Shown here one piece after another: positions 6,367-12,712 of a stretch of DNA of 12,712 nt (positions are counted from its first letter, which is position 1; each line of letters begins with the position of its first letter). The notes beneath the pieces are model-generated. The model did no database searches. It had not been told where the DNA came from and worked only from the letters and a program-made list of their open reading frames with translations. The stretch lies in NCBI GenBank assembly GCA_019234175.1, contig JAFALP010000296.1, positions 1 to 12,712 on the forward strand, in the 5' to 3' direction. This DNA is from Actinomycetota bacterium. Its GTDB lineage: Bacteria; Actinomycetota; Thermoleophilia; Gaiellales; Gaiellaceae. The translations under genes were made by a program, and so were the position numbers.

Positions 6367-6939
6367 ATGTCCTCGCTGGCCTCCGCAGCAACGCAAGCCG
6401 CCTCGCGCCGCGCTTTGCCGCCCTGGTGGCTCTTCCTGTTCACGAGCGTCGGATGGATCCTCGTCGCGCTCATCCTCCTGCGCTTCAACTACACCACCGT
6501 CGAGGCGATCGCGGTCCTGTTCGGGATCGTCGCCCTCGCCGCGGGCCTCATCGAGGCGGTGATGACGAGCTTCGCGCCCGGCTGGTGGAAGCTCCTCTAC
6601 GGTGCGCTGTCCGTCGTCTTCATCGCTTCGGGGATCGTGTCGTTCATCCACCCCGGCGACACGTTCGTCGCCCTCGCGGCCGTGATGAGCTTCTTCCTCG
6701 TCTTCGCCGGGACGTTCGACATCATCTCGGCGATCTCGATCCGCAAGGAACTCGAGGCATGGTGGCTGCAGCTGATCGGCGGCATCATCGAGATCGCCCT
6801 CGGCTTCTGGGCCGCCGGCTACTACGGGCGGAGCGCGGTGCTGCTCGTCGCCTGGGTCGCGGCCTACGCCATCATCCGCAGCTCGAGGGACATCATCATC
6901 GGATTCCGGGTGAGGGAGCTGCAGCACCCCGCCAAGTGA
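6367..6939 (+). CDS. HdeD-family (DUF308) membrane protein
   Basis: A 190-residue integral membrane protein with about six helices arranged as three repeated helix pairs, the DUF308/HdeD layout. Typical elements are IAVLFGIVALAAGLIEA, then LLYGALSVVFIASGIVSFIHPG and LQLIGGIIEIALGFWAAGY, quoted here in part from about residues 50 to 155. HdeD in enterobacteria is linked to acid resistance; in actinobacteria the role is unknown. I chose ATG 6367 because GGGAAGGGG lies seven bases upstream and a good promoter ends at 6336. An in-frame ATG at 6307 would add 20 basic residues but overlaps the -35 box, so it is rejected. The flavoprotein gene follows 43 bases downstream with its own -10 box. Confidence 0.88.
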   Translation: MSSLASAATQAASRRALPPWWLFLFTSVGWILVALILLRFNYTTVEAIAVLFGIVALAAGLIEAVMTSFAPGWWKLLYGALSVVFIASGIVSFIHPGDTFVALAAVMSFFLVFAGTFDIISAISIRKELEAWWLQLIGGIIEIALGFWAAGYYGRSAVLLVAWVAAYAIIRSSRDIIIGFRVRELQHPAK

Positions 6940-6970
6940 CCGGCGGATCTCCAGACCGACAACCTAGAGG

Positions 6971-6976
6971 TACGCT
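6971..6976 (+). promoter_or_regulatory. -10 box of the flavoprotein gene, probably leaderless
   Basis: TACGCT fits TAnnnT and is followed by exactly six bases before the ATG at 6983. This is the same geometry as TAGAGT before the rhomboid GTG. No Shine-Dalgarno sequence precedes this ATG, so a leaderless transcript is likely. No clear -35 box is visible. Confidence 0.4.
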
Positions 6977-6982
6977 CGCCCG

Positions 6983-8527
6983 ATGAGTGCCGAGGCGATA
7001 AGCCCGCTGCTGTCGTCGTCGCAGATGGGGACCCTCGCCGCCATCGGCGAGGAGCGGCGCGCCGAGGTCGGCGACGCGCTCTATCGCGTCGGCGACCGGA
7101 CGTATCCGTTCATCGCGGTGCTCGAAGGCGAGGTCTCGATCGTCGACGAGGCGGGGAACGAGCTCGCACATCACGGCCCGAACGGGTTCCTCGGAGAGAT
7201 GAACCTGCTCTCGGGCCAGACGGTGTTCGTCAACGCGATCGTCACGAAGCCGGTGCGCTACATCGCCGTCGAGCGTGAGCGCCTGCGGCCGCTCCTTTTC
7301 GAGGACAGCTCGTTCAGCGAGCTCCTGCTCTCGACCTTCATCGCGCGCCGCGAGCTCCTGCAGCGTGCGCAGGGTATCGGCATGGAGATCGTCGGGCCGC
7401 ACACGTCGCCCGCCACGATTCACCTCGTCGAGTTCGCGCGCAGCAACCGCTTCCCGTACACGTGGCGCGACGAAGCGCACGAGGACGCGCCGCTCGTCCG
7501 TCTGCCGGGCGGCGTCGAGCTGCACAACCCGACGAGCGGACAGCTCTCCCGCGCGCTGGGCGTCGGACGCGAGCTGGCGCCGCGCGAAGAGGTGGACCTG
7601 CTCGTCATCGGCGGCGGCCCCGCCGGCCTCGCCGCCGCCGTCTACGGCGCCTCCGAGGGACTCGACACGCTCGTCATCGAAAGCACCGCGCTCGGCGGGC
7701 AGGCGGGCTCGTCACGGCGCATCGAGAACTACCTCGGGTTCCCGGCCGGGATCACCGGGACCGAGCTGACGAGTCGCGCGGTCACGCAGGCGCGCAAGTT
7801 CAACGCGCGCACGGCGACGCCGTACCGCGCGGTGGCGCTCGAGCCGGGAAGCGACCGCCACGTCGTCCGCCTCGAGGAGGGCAACGAGGTCGCGGCGCGC
7901 GCGGTGCTGATCGCGTCGGGCGCGGCGTATCGCCGGCTTCCCGTCGACGGGCTCGAGGAGTACGAGGGCCTGAGCATCTTCTACGCGGCAGGGCCGCCGG
8001 AGGCGCAGCTGTGCGGCGCCTCGCGCGTCGGCGTCGTCGGCGGCGGCAACTCCGCCGGACAGGCCGCCGTCTGGCTCGCCCGCGGCGGCGCGCTCGTGAC
8101 GCTCCTCCATCGCCGCGCCGACCTGCGCGAGACGATGTCCGACTACCTCGTCCACGAGCTCGAGCGCTACGGCGTCTCCATTCGCGACAACAGCGAGATC
8201 GCGGAGCTCCACGGCGAGGACGGCCGGCTGCACAAGGTGACGCTGAAGAGCGGCGAGCGCCTCCCGTTCTCCTATCTCTTCCTGTTCCTCGGCGCCCTTC
8301 CGTGCACGGAATGGCTCGGCGACACCGTCGTCCGGGACGAGAAGGGCTTCGTCCTCACCGGGCCGCCTGTGGGCGCCGACTTCCTGCTCGAGACGAGCGT
8401 CCCCGGCATCTTCGCCGCAGGCGACGTGCGCTCCGGCTCGACGAAGCGCTGCGCGACCGCCGTCGGCGAAGGGTCCATGGCGGTGCAGCTCGTGCACGCG
8501 CGGCTCGCCGAGCGCGTTCCGGCCTAG
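6983..8527 (+). CDS. cNMP-binding domain fused to thioredoxin-reductase-like FAD oxidoreductase
   Basis: A 514-residue cytosolic fusion. Residues about 10-125 form a cyclic-nucleotide-binding-type beta roll (FIAVLEGEVSIVDEAGNE, GFLGEMNLLSG, and a C-terminal helix). A short glutaredoxin-like remnant follows (140-193), with ELHNPTSGQLSRALG near its end. A two-dinucleotide-domain flavoprotein then fills 203-514. FAD binds at VIGGGPAG (208-215) and GIFAAGDV (475-482); NAD(P)H binds at VVGGGNSAG (351-359). GGQAGSSRRIENYLGFP at 238-254 is thioredoxin-reductase-like. The CxxC redox pair of true thioredoxin reductases is missing: the equivalent stretch reads FYAAGPPEAQLCG, with one cysteine at 344. 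Such proteins are probably NAD(P)H oxidoreductases gated by a nucleotide ligand; the acceptor is unknown. Its stop shares the palindrome CTAG with the convergent DUF2252 stop. Confidence 0.92.
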   Translation: MSAEAISPLLSSSQMGTLAAIGEERRAEVGDALYRVGDRTYPFIAVLEGEVSIVDEAGNELAHHGPNGFLGEMNLLSGQTVFVNAIVTKPVRYIAVERERLRPLLFEDSSFSELLLSTFIARRELLQRAQGIGMEIVGPHTSPATIHLVEFARSNRFPYTWRDEAHEDAPLVRLPGGVELHNPTSGQLSRALGVGRELAPREEVDLLVIGGGPAGLAAAVYGASEGLDTLVIESTALGGQAGSSRRIENYLGFPAGITGTELTSRAVTQARKFNARTATPYRAVALEPGSDRHVVRLEEGNEVAARAVLIASGAAYRRLPVDGLEEYEGLSIFYAAGPPEAQLCGASRVGVVGGGNSAGQAAVWLARGGALVTLLHRRADLRETMSDYLVHELERYGVSIRDNSEIAELHGEDGRLHKVTLKSGERLPFSYLFLFLGALPCTEWLGDTVVRDEKGFVLTGPPVGADFLLETSVPGIFAAGDVRSGSTKRCATAVGEGSMAVQLVHARLAERVPA

Positions 8528-9918
8528 ACGCCCTCCATCGCCGGCACGCGGCCCTCGTCGATCGCCTTCCGCAGCGCTGCGTGGTGGCGCTCGTTCACGT
8601 CGGCGTACGCGGCGGAGAAGTCGGCGATCGCCTTGTCGAAGGCGTCGCCCTTGCCGAGGTAGGCGGAGATGGCGACACGGTCGCCGGAGCGTGCGTGCGC
8701 GCGGGCGAGCGACCAGGCGCACCACCCGCCGTACGTCGCGAGTGCGCGCGGGCGCAGCCGCTCGACGTCGACGGACATCTTCCAGTCGCGCAGCTGGCGC
8801 ACGTAGTAGTCGCGGCCGGCGCCCGTCTCGTCGACGACGCGCGTCCAGCCGAGGAAGATGTCGCTCGCCGCCTGCGCCAGGCGCTGCCCGACGACGACCC
8901 GCTGCCCGTGATTGGACTCGTCGGTGCGGCCGGTGTACGCCTCGAGCACCGACGGGCCTGCCTCCTTGATCTGGAGGATGAGCGCGTCGCTCTCGTCCCG
9001 GCCGAGGACGAGCATCACCCACGAGCGCATCCCGACGCTGCCGACGCCCACCACCTTCCGCGCGAGATGTGCGTAGCGGAAGCTCTCGACCAGCCTGCGC
9101 CGCTCCGGGGCGAGCGAGCGGCGGTAGCTCCGGAAGATGTCCCGCAGGTGCTCGATCCGGTCCGGATGCCCTTCGAGCAGGTCTTCGACGGGCACGACGA
9201 GCGGTGGCTTGGAGACGAAGCGGATCTCGCCGTCGACGACGTGCGTCAGCGTCGCCATGTCATGGGCCGTGCCGTTCATGCGCGCGCGCTCGGCGTCCTT
9301 CTGGACGTCGCGCCGCTCGCTCGACCGCAGCGCCGCCGCGATGGCGTCGATGTCCGCGCGCGCGTACCAGACGTCGACGTTGCGCATGGAGGCGAACGAC
9401 CGCATCGCCTCGCGGTACGAGCGTGCGACGGCGAGCACCGCCGACCGGCGTTCCACGTCGGATGCGCCGATCGCGCGGGCGGCGATCTCGACGCTCGCGG
9501 CAAGCCGCTTCACGTCCCACTCGAACGGCCCGCGGCCGGTCTCGTCGAAGTCGTTGATGTCGAACACGAGGTTCCGCTCCGGCGAGGCGTACCCGCCGAA
9601 GTTGGCGAGATGGGCGTCGCCGACGAGCCCCACGCGGAGGCCCGTGTCGGACGACGCCGAGAGCTCGTTCGCCATCACCGCCGCCGCGCCGCGATAGAAG
9701 GCGAACGGCGAGGCGACCATGCGGCCGTAGCGGATCGGCAGGAGCTCCTGGACGCGCGTCTTCCCCTGTTCGACGAGGATCGCCACCGGATCGTCCACCG
9801 GATGCAGCTCGGTCTCCGCATGGTCCGAGCGCGGGACGGAGGCGCGGGCGGCGCGTCCGCGCTCGACGCGCTCGGCGACGGTGGGATGGGGAACCCGCTC
9901 GACGTCGACGTCAGCCAT
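8524..9918 (-). CDS. DUF2252 family protein
   Basis: A 464-residue soluble protein of the DUF2252 family (COG4320), which has remote similarity to kinase-like folds but no settled function. Signature motifs are PFAFYRGAA at 71-79, GDAHLANFGGY at 100-110 (Asp101, His103, Asn106), and DINDFDET at 120-127, with KRLAASVE after Lys137. The C-terminal half has WSLARAHARSGD. The GDxHxxN and DxxD elements resemble aminoglycoside-kinase-type catalytic and metal sites, which is an inference. The start ATG at 9918 has a GGAGGAG ribosome site (complement of 9926-9932) seven bases upstream, and the gene overlaps the end of the response regulator gene by 8 nt, so the two are coupled. Its stop overlaps that of the convergent flavoprotein gene. 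Being last in a Pel-like operon is unusual for this family. Confidence 0.93.
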   Translation of the reverse strand: MADVDVERVPHPTVAERVERGRAARASVPRSDHAETELHPVDDPVAILVEQGKTRVQELLPIRYGRMVASPFAFYRGAAAVMANELSASSDTGLRVGLVGDAHLANFGGYASPERNLVFDINDFDETGRGPFEWDVKRLAASVEIAARAIGASDVERRSAVLAVARSYREAMRSFASMRNVDVWYARADIDAIAAALRSSERRDVQKDAERARMNGTAHDMATLTHVVDGEIRFVSKPPLVVPVEDLLEGHPDRIEHLRDIFRSYRRSLAPERRRLVESFRYAHLARKVVGVGSVGMRSWVMLVLGRDESDALILQIKEAGPSVLEAYTGRTDESNHGQRVVVGQRLAQAASDIFLGWTRVVDETGAGRDYYVRQLRDWKMSVDVERLRPRALATYGGWCAWSLARAHARSGDRVAISAYLGKGDAFDKAIADFSAAYADVNERHHAALRKAIDEGRVPAMEGV

Positions 9919-10273
9919 CGAGCAGCTCCTCCACCCGTGCGCGCAGCGCCGAGGGGCTGAACGGCTTCGTCAGGTACTCGTCCACGCCGACCTCGTCGGC
10001 GCGGTCGCGGTCCGACTGACGGCCGGCGGCGGTGAGCATGAGGATGCGCGGCTGTGGGCCGTCGGCGTCTGCGCGAAGCGTGCGCGCGACCTCGAAGCCG
10101 TCGAGCCCTGGCATGTCGGCGTCCACGATGAGGATTGCGGGAGCGTGCTCGCGGACCGCGGCCAGCGCCGCGACGCCGTCGTCCGCCTCGACCGCATCGA
10201 GCCCTTTCAACGTTGCGCGGAGCAGGCCGAGGATGAAGGGCTCGTCGTCGGCGATGACGATCGTCCGGCTCAT
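9911..10273 (-). CDS. Single-domain (receiver-only) response regulator
   Basis: A 120-residue CheY-like receiver with nothing attached. All functional residues are present: acidic pocket Asp9-Asp10-Glu11 in IADDEPF, phospho-acceptor Asp51 in LIVDADMPGLDG, Thr81 in LMLTAAG and Lys103 in YLTKPFSP. Phosphorylation by an unseen histidine kinase should change its binding surface, so the output must go through a partner protein. It begins 12 bases after the stop of the PelG-like gene with only a weak GGGG ribosome site. It overlaps the following DUF2252 gene by 8 nt (ATGGCTGA). The context suggests it regulates the exopolysaccharide machinery or the DUF2252 protein after translation; this is inference. 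No kinase gene is in the window. Confidence 0.95.
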   Translation of the reverse strand: MSRTIVIADDEPFILGLLRATLKGLDAVEADDGVAALAAVREHAPAILIVDADMPGLDGFEVARTLRADADGPQPRILMLTAAGRQSDRDRADEVGVDEYLTKPFSPSALRARVEELLDG

Positions 10274-10285
10274 GCTGCCCCGATG

Positions 10286-11863
10286 CTAGTACGCCGAGTA
10301 GGCGAAGAAGTCGAACTCGCCGAAGAGCCGTATGGCATTGCGGGTGGTGGCGGCGGCGAAGACGAACGCGCCGGCCGCGAGGCCCTCGACGCTCTGCCAG
10401 TAGACGCCGCTGCGGCTCGCGAGCAGGCCCACGACGAGCCCGGTCAGCACGGCGTAGAGGAGCGGCCGCACCGCGAAGCCCGGCTGCGAGAGATAGAAGA
10501 AGAACGTCACGTTCAGAAGGCCCCAGACGAGCAGCCCGTAGCCGAGCGCGGCCCAGAGGTAGACGTGGTACGTCGTCGTCTGCCCGAAGAAGTCCTCCGC
10601 CGTGAGGTTGTGGGAGTGGTCGCGGAGAGCGACGCCGGCCAGATACACGCCGACGGCGGAGACGGCGACGACGCCCGTGAGCAACGCGAGCTGCCGTGCG
10701 TAGAACCGCTGGAACGACAGGTTGTGCGACCGGATCCGCCCGCTGTCGAACCGCTTCTGGGTCGGCACGAGCCGCTCCGAGAACGCCGTGACCGTGTAGT
10801 CGATGAGCGCGATCGACAGGAGGAGCGTCACGAGCGCCCAGTCGATGCCGAGCTCGTAGCCGCGGTGGAAGAAGATCCGGTAGTGCGGCGGCGGCGCCTT
10901 CGTCCATGCGACGACCCGGTCGAGGAACACAAACGCGAAGTAGAGGACGCCGTACCAGAAGTACGGGCGAACCTCGGCGACGAGCGTGCGGACGGGCGGC
11001 ATCGTCTCCACGCCCTGCTCCGGCGGCAGGCTCTTGACGAGCCGGTGCAGGACGGTCCCGCCGGCGTCGGCCGCGACGAGCGCGCCGATCCCCGCGGACA
11101 GCCACTCCGACGTGTAGATGCCGAGGTGGAAGACCTCGAGGAGAAGCGCGAGCGTCCCCACCCAGACGACGACCGACACGAGCACGAGCAGGCGGCGCTG
11201 CAGCATGTAGAGGAGGGCGAGCGTGAGCCAGAGGAGCGAGAGCACGAGGTCGTAGACGAAGGCGACGCCGAGGCGCGAGGCGGGAAGGATGTGCAGCCCT
11301 GCACCGAGGACGAAGACCAGCGCGCCGGCGCCGACGGCCGAGGCGAGGCCGAGGAGCACGATCCGATACGCGAGCTCGCGCGCGAGCCGGTAGCTGCTCC
11401 GGCCGACGTAGACGGAGCCGAGCCGGCCGATCGACTGCACGAAGCCGCCCGTGGCGATGAAGCTGAGGATCGACCCGACCATGATCTCGGTCGCCTGCGC
11501 ATCGGACAGCCGCACGATCACGTCGAGGCGGAGAAACGCGACCGTCGCCACCTGGACGATCATCGGCAGCGCGTAGAAGAGGCCGCGGCTGTAGTACGCG
11601 GCGAAGCGCGACGCGCTGCCGAAGACGAGCGAGGCCATGCTGCGCCGCGGCGCCGGAGCGACGACGGGCGCCGCGGCCGCCACGGCGGGGCGGATGCGCC
11701 GCGCGAGCGCGAAGACGTCGGGCTCGAGGAACCGCTCGCGGACGTCGACGTCGCGGACACCGAGCGTCTCGATGGCGGCGGCGACGGCGTCGTCGGAGAC
11801 CGGGTAGCCGATCCGCTCCGCCACCTCGACGGCGAGCTCCTCGACGGTGACCGGCGCGGTCAC
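10286..11863 (-). CDS. PelG-like polytopic membrane protein with N-terminal helical module
   Basis: A 525-residue protein. From residue 76 it is a polytopic membrane protein with about 12 helices. Features matching PelG, the Pel exopolysaccharide export protein, are its place directly after a PelF-like gene, the segment FWYGVLYFAFVFLDRVVAW, the late segment LLNVTFFFYL, and the aromatic C-terminus FDFFAYSAY. A core of about 450 residues is also close to PelG in length. Similarity is distant, so a general polysaccharide flippase is the alternative. Residues 1-58 form an extra helical module (TVEELAVEVAERIGYPV, GVRDVDVRERF, EPDVFALARRI), joined by an Ala/Pro linker (59-72). I chose GTG 11863 because it overlaps the upstream stop (GTGA) and the module looks coding. 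An ATG at 11638 would give the core alone but has no ribosome site. Confidence 0.75.
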   Translation of the reverse strand: MTAPVTVEELAVEVAERIGYPVSDDAVAAAIETLGVRDVDVRERFLEPDVFALARRIRPAVAAAAPVVAPAPRRSMASLVFGSASRFAAYYSRGLFYALPMIVQVATVAFLRLDVIVRLSDAQATEIMVGSILSFIATGGFVQSIGRLGSVYVGRSSYRLARELAYRIVLLGLASAVGAGALVFVLGAGLHILPASRLGVAFVYDLVLSLLWLTLALLYMLQRRLLVLVSVVVWVGTLALLLEVFHLGIYTSEWLSAGIGALVAADAGGTVLHRLVKSLPPEQGVETMPPVRTLVAEVRPYFWYGVLYFAFVFLDRVVAWTKAPPPHYRIFFHRGYELGIDWALVTLLLSIALIDYTVTAFSERLVPTQKRFDSGRIRSHNLSFQRFYARQLALLTGVVAVSAVGVYLAGVALRDHSHNLTAEDFFGQTTTYHVYLWAALGYGLLVWGLLNVTFFFYLSQPGFAVRPLLYAVLTGLVVGLLASRSGVYWQSVEGLAAGAFVFAAATTRNAIRLFGEFDFFAYSAY

Positions 11864-12712
11864 GCGCCCGCCTGCTCGTAGAAGCGCCGGTACGCGTCCA
11901 CCGATCGCTCCGTGCGGAAGCGCGCGAGCACCTGCTCGCGGCCGCGGCGACCGAGCGACAGGCGCAGATCCTCGTCCTGCAGCAGCTGTGCGACGGCGGC
12001 GCCGAGCGCCTCGTCGTCGCGCGGCGGCACGACGATCCCGGCGCCTTCGAGCGCCTCGCGGACGCCGCCGACGTCGGTGGCGGCGACGGGACGGCCGCAC
12101 GACATCGACTCGAGCACCGTGTACGGGAAGCCTTCGGTGATGCTCGAGAGGATGCTGATGTCGCCCTCCGCGTACAGCTCGGACGGGCTCGGATGGAAGC
12201 CGGCGAACGAGAACGTCCGCCCCAGGTCCAGCTCGGCGACGAGCGCGCGGCAGCGGTCGGTGTAGCCCTGGTCGGCGTCGGTGGAGCCGTAGAGGACGAA
12301 GGCGACGTCGGGAACGGTCCGCCGCGCGACCGCGGCGGCGCGGATCATCGTCTCGATGTCCTTCACGGGGATCACGCGCGCGGCCGCGACCACCGTCGGC
12401 GTGCCCGCGCGCTCGCGCGGCTTCGGCCGCGGCGTGAAGACGGACGGGTCGACGCCGTTGTAGATCGTCTTGATCCGCTCCGGGTCGGCGCCGTAGTGCT
12501 CCTCCCAGCGCCGGTTGAAGTCGGCCACCGGCGCGACGACGGATGCATACGCGTACGTCAGCCGCGACAGGTACTCGCCGAGCCGGAGCAGGAACGACTT
12601 CGCATACGAGGTCATGTCGGCGGACGAGACGGCGAGCGAGCGCTCGCGCATGGCGATGCCGTGGTCGGTGACGATGACAGGGGTCCCCCACTCGTGCGCT
12701 GCGACGACGCCG
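11860..12712 (-). CDS. pelF: PelF-like GT4 glycosyltransferase, C-terminal part
   Basis: A partial gene: the frame is open to the right edge, and 283 residues of the C-terminal part are visible. The first residues read AAHEWGTPVIVTDHGIAMRER. TDHGIxxRER matches the TEHGIYxRER element of PelF, the cytosolic GT4 glycosyltransferase that polymerises the Pel exopolysaccharide, and separates it from most other GT4 enzymes. A GT-B C-terminal domain follows: IKTIYNGVDPSVF, PTVVAAARVIPVKDI, and the donor-binding E-x7-E motif EGFPYTVLE (complement of 12109-12135), then CGRPVAATDVGGVREAL. The gene ends in TGA overlapping the GTG of the PelG-like gene, so both are made together. Methionines inside the visible part are not the start; the true start lies outside the window. 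Confidence 0.82.
   Translation of the reverse strand, partial: GVVAAHEWGTPVIVTDHGIAMRERSLAVSSADMTSYAKSFLLRLGEYLSRLTYAYASVVAPVADFNRRWEEHYGADPERIKTIYNGVDPSVFTPRPKPRERAGTPTVVAAARVIPVKDIETMIRAAAVARRTVPDVAFVLYGSTDADQGYTDRCRALVAELDLGRTFSFAGFHPSPSELYAEGDISILSSITEGFPYTVLESMSCGRPVAATDVGGVREALEGAGIVVPPRDDEALGAAVAQLLQDEDLRLSLGRRGREQVLARFRTERSVDAYRRFYEQAGA

Noticed and set aside
6983..7360. CRP/FNR-type transcription factor
   Set aside because: The cyclic-nucleotide domain is not followed by a winged helix; the same frame continues into a flavoprotein.
7462..9960. Long plus-strand open frame (832 codons)
   Set aside because: It runs out of frame through the flavoprotein gene and then antisense to DUF2252, with low-complexity Arg/Ala composition. 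The two real genes have clear motifs.
9881..11881. Long plus-strand open frame (666 codons)
   Set aside because: It is antisense to the response regulator and the PelG-like gene and is charged and repetitive, without recognisable domains.
11864..12691. Upstream continuation of the PelG-like frame, giving an 801-codon reading frame
   Set aside because: This part overlaps the PelF-like glycosyltransferase in another frame and is Arg-rich nonsense. The GTGA junction at 11860-11863 marks the real start.
1..12712. CRISPR arrays, insertion sequences, phage genes, tRNA or rRNA
   Set aside because: No regularly spaced repeats, transposase or integrase motifs, or recognisable tRNA/rRNA sequence were seen on either strand.

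Overview
This 12.7 kb window is densely coding, GC-rich DNA (roughly two thirds GC by eye). It has no gene-free stretch over 300 bases and no RNA gene, insertion sequence or CRISPR array that I could see. Gene content and style suggest a high-GC actinobacterium, with the Thermoleophilia (Gaiella/Solirubrobacter-type) as my best guess. The reasons are DUF2252 and HdeD-like proteins, a cyclic-nucleotide-domain/FAD oxidoreductase fusion, a YcnI/YcnJ-type copper pair, GTG starts, and apparently leaderless transcripts with TAnnnT -10 boxes just before the start codon. The taxonomy is inference only.

Layout. (1) Positions 1-1217: a divergent pair, a TetR-family regulator cut by the left edge (minus strand) and an SDR-type NAD(P)-dependent oxidoreductase/epimerase (plus strand), sharing an 86-bp regulatory gap. 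(2) Positions 1218-1490: a small conserved-looking protein with a possible HicA-like fold (minus strand), convergent with the SDR gene and divergent from a rhomboid protease. (3) Positions 1511-6300, plus strand: rhomboid protease, an unknown four-helix membrane protein, a YcnI-family copper-binding protein, a CopC-CopD-YtkA-like fusion (YcnJ-like), a 32-residue membrane miniprotein, and an FTR1-family iron permease. The middle genes overlap by 4 nt and form a metal-handling operon. The FTR1 start codon lies inside a perfect 7+7 bp palindrome that looks like a repressor operator. (4) Positions 6301-8527, plus strand: an HdeD-like membrane protein with its own good promoter, then a cNMP-binding/thioredoxin-reductase-like flavoprotein without the CxxC centre. 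(5) Positions 12712-8524, minus strand, read right to left: a PelF-like GT4 glycosyltransferase cut by the right edge, a PelG-like polytopic membrane protein with an extra N-terminal module, a receiver-only response regulator, and a DUF2252 protein. All four are tightly spaced or overlapping, so they are probably one operon.

How the genes may work together. The copper-type proteins probably capture Cu(II) outside the cell (YcnI and the CopC domain, each with a mature N-terminal histidine) and pass it to the CopD channel domain. The FTR1 permease adds iron import, probably under metal-responsive repression. The minus-strand operon looks like the tail of a Pel-type exopolysaccharide synthesis/export locus in an actinobacterium. 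It carries a single-domain receiver and a DUF2252 protein that are not part of the classical Pel gene set. That operon and the palindrome-controlled copper/iron cluster are the two most interesting parts of the window.
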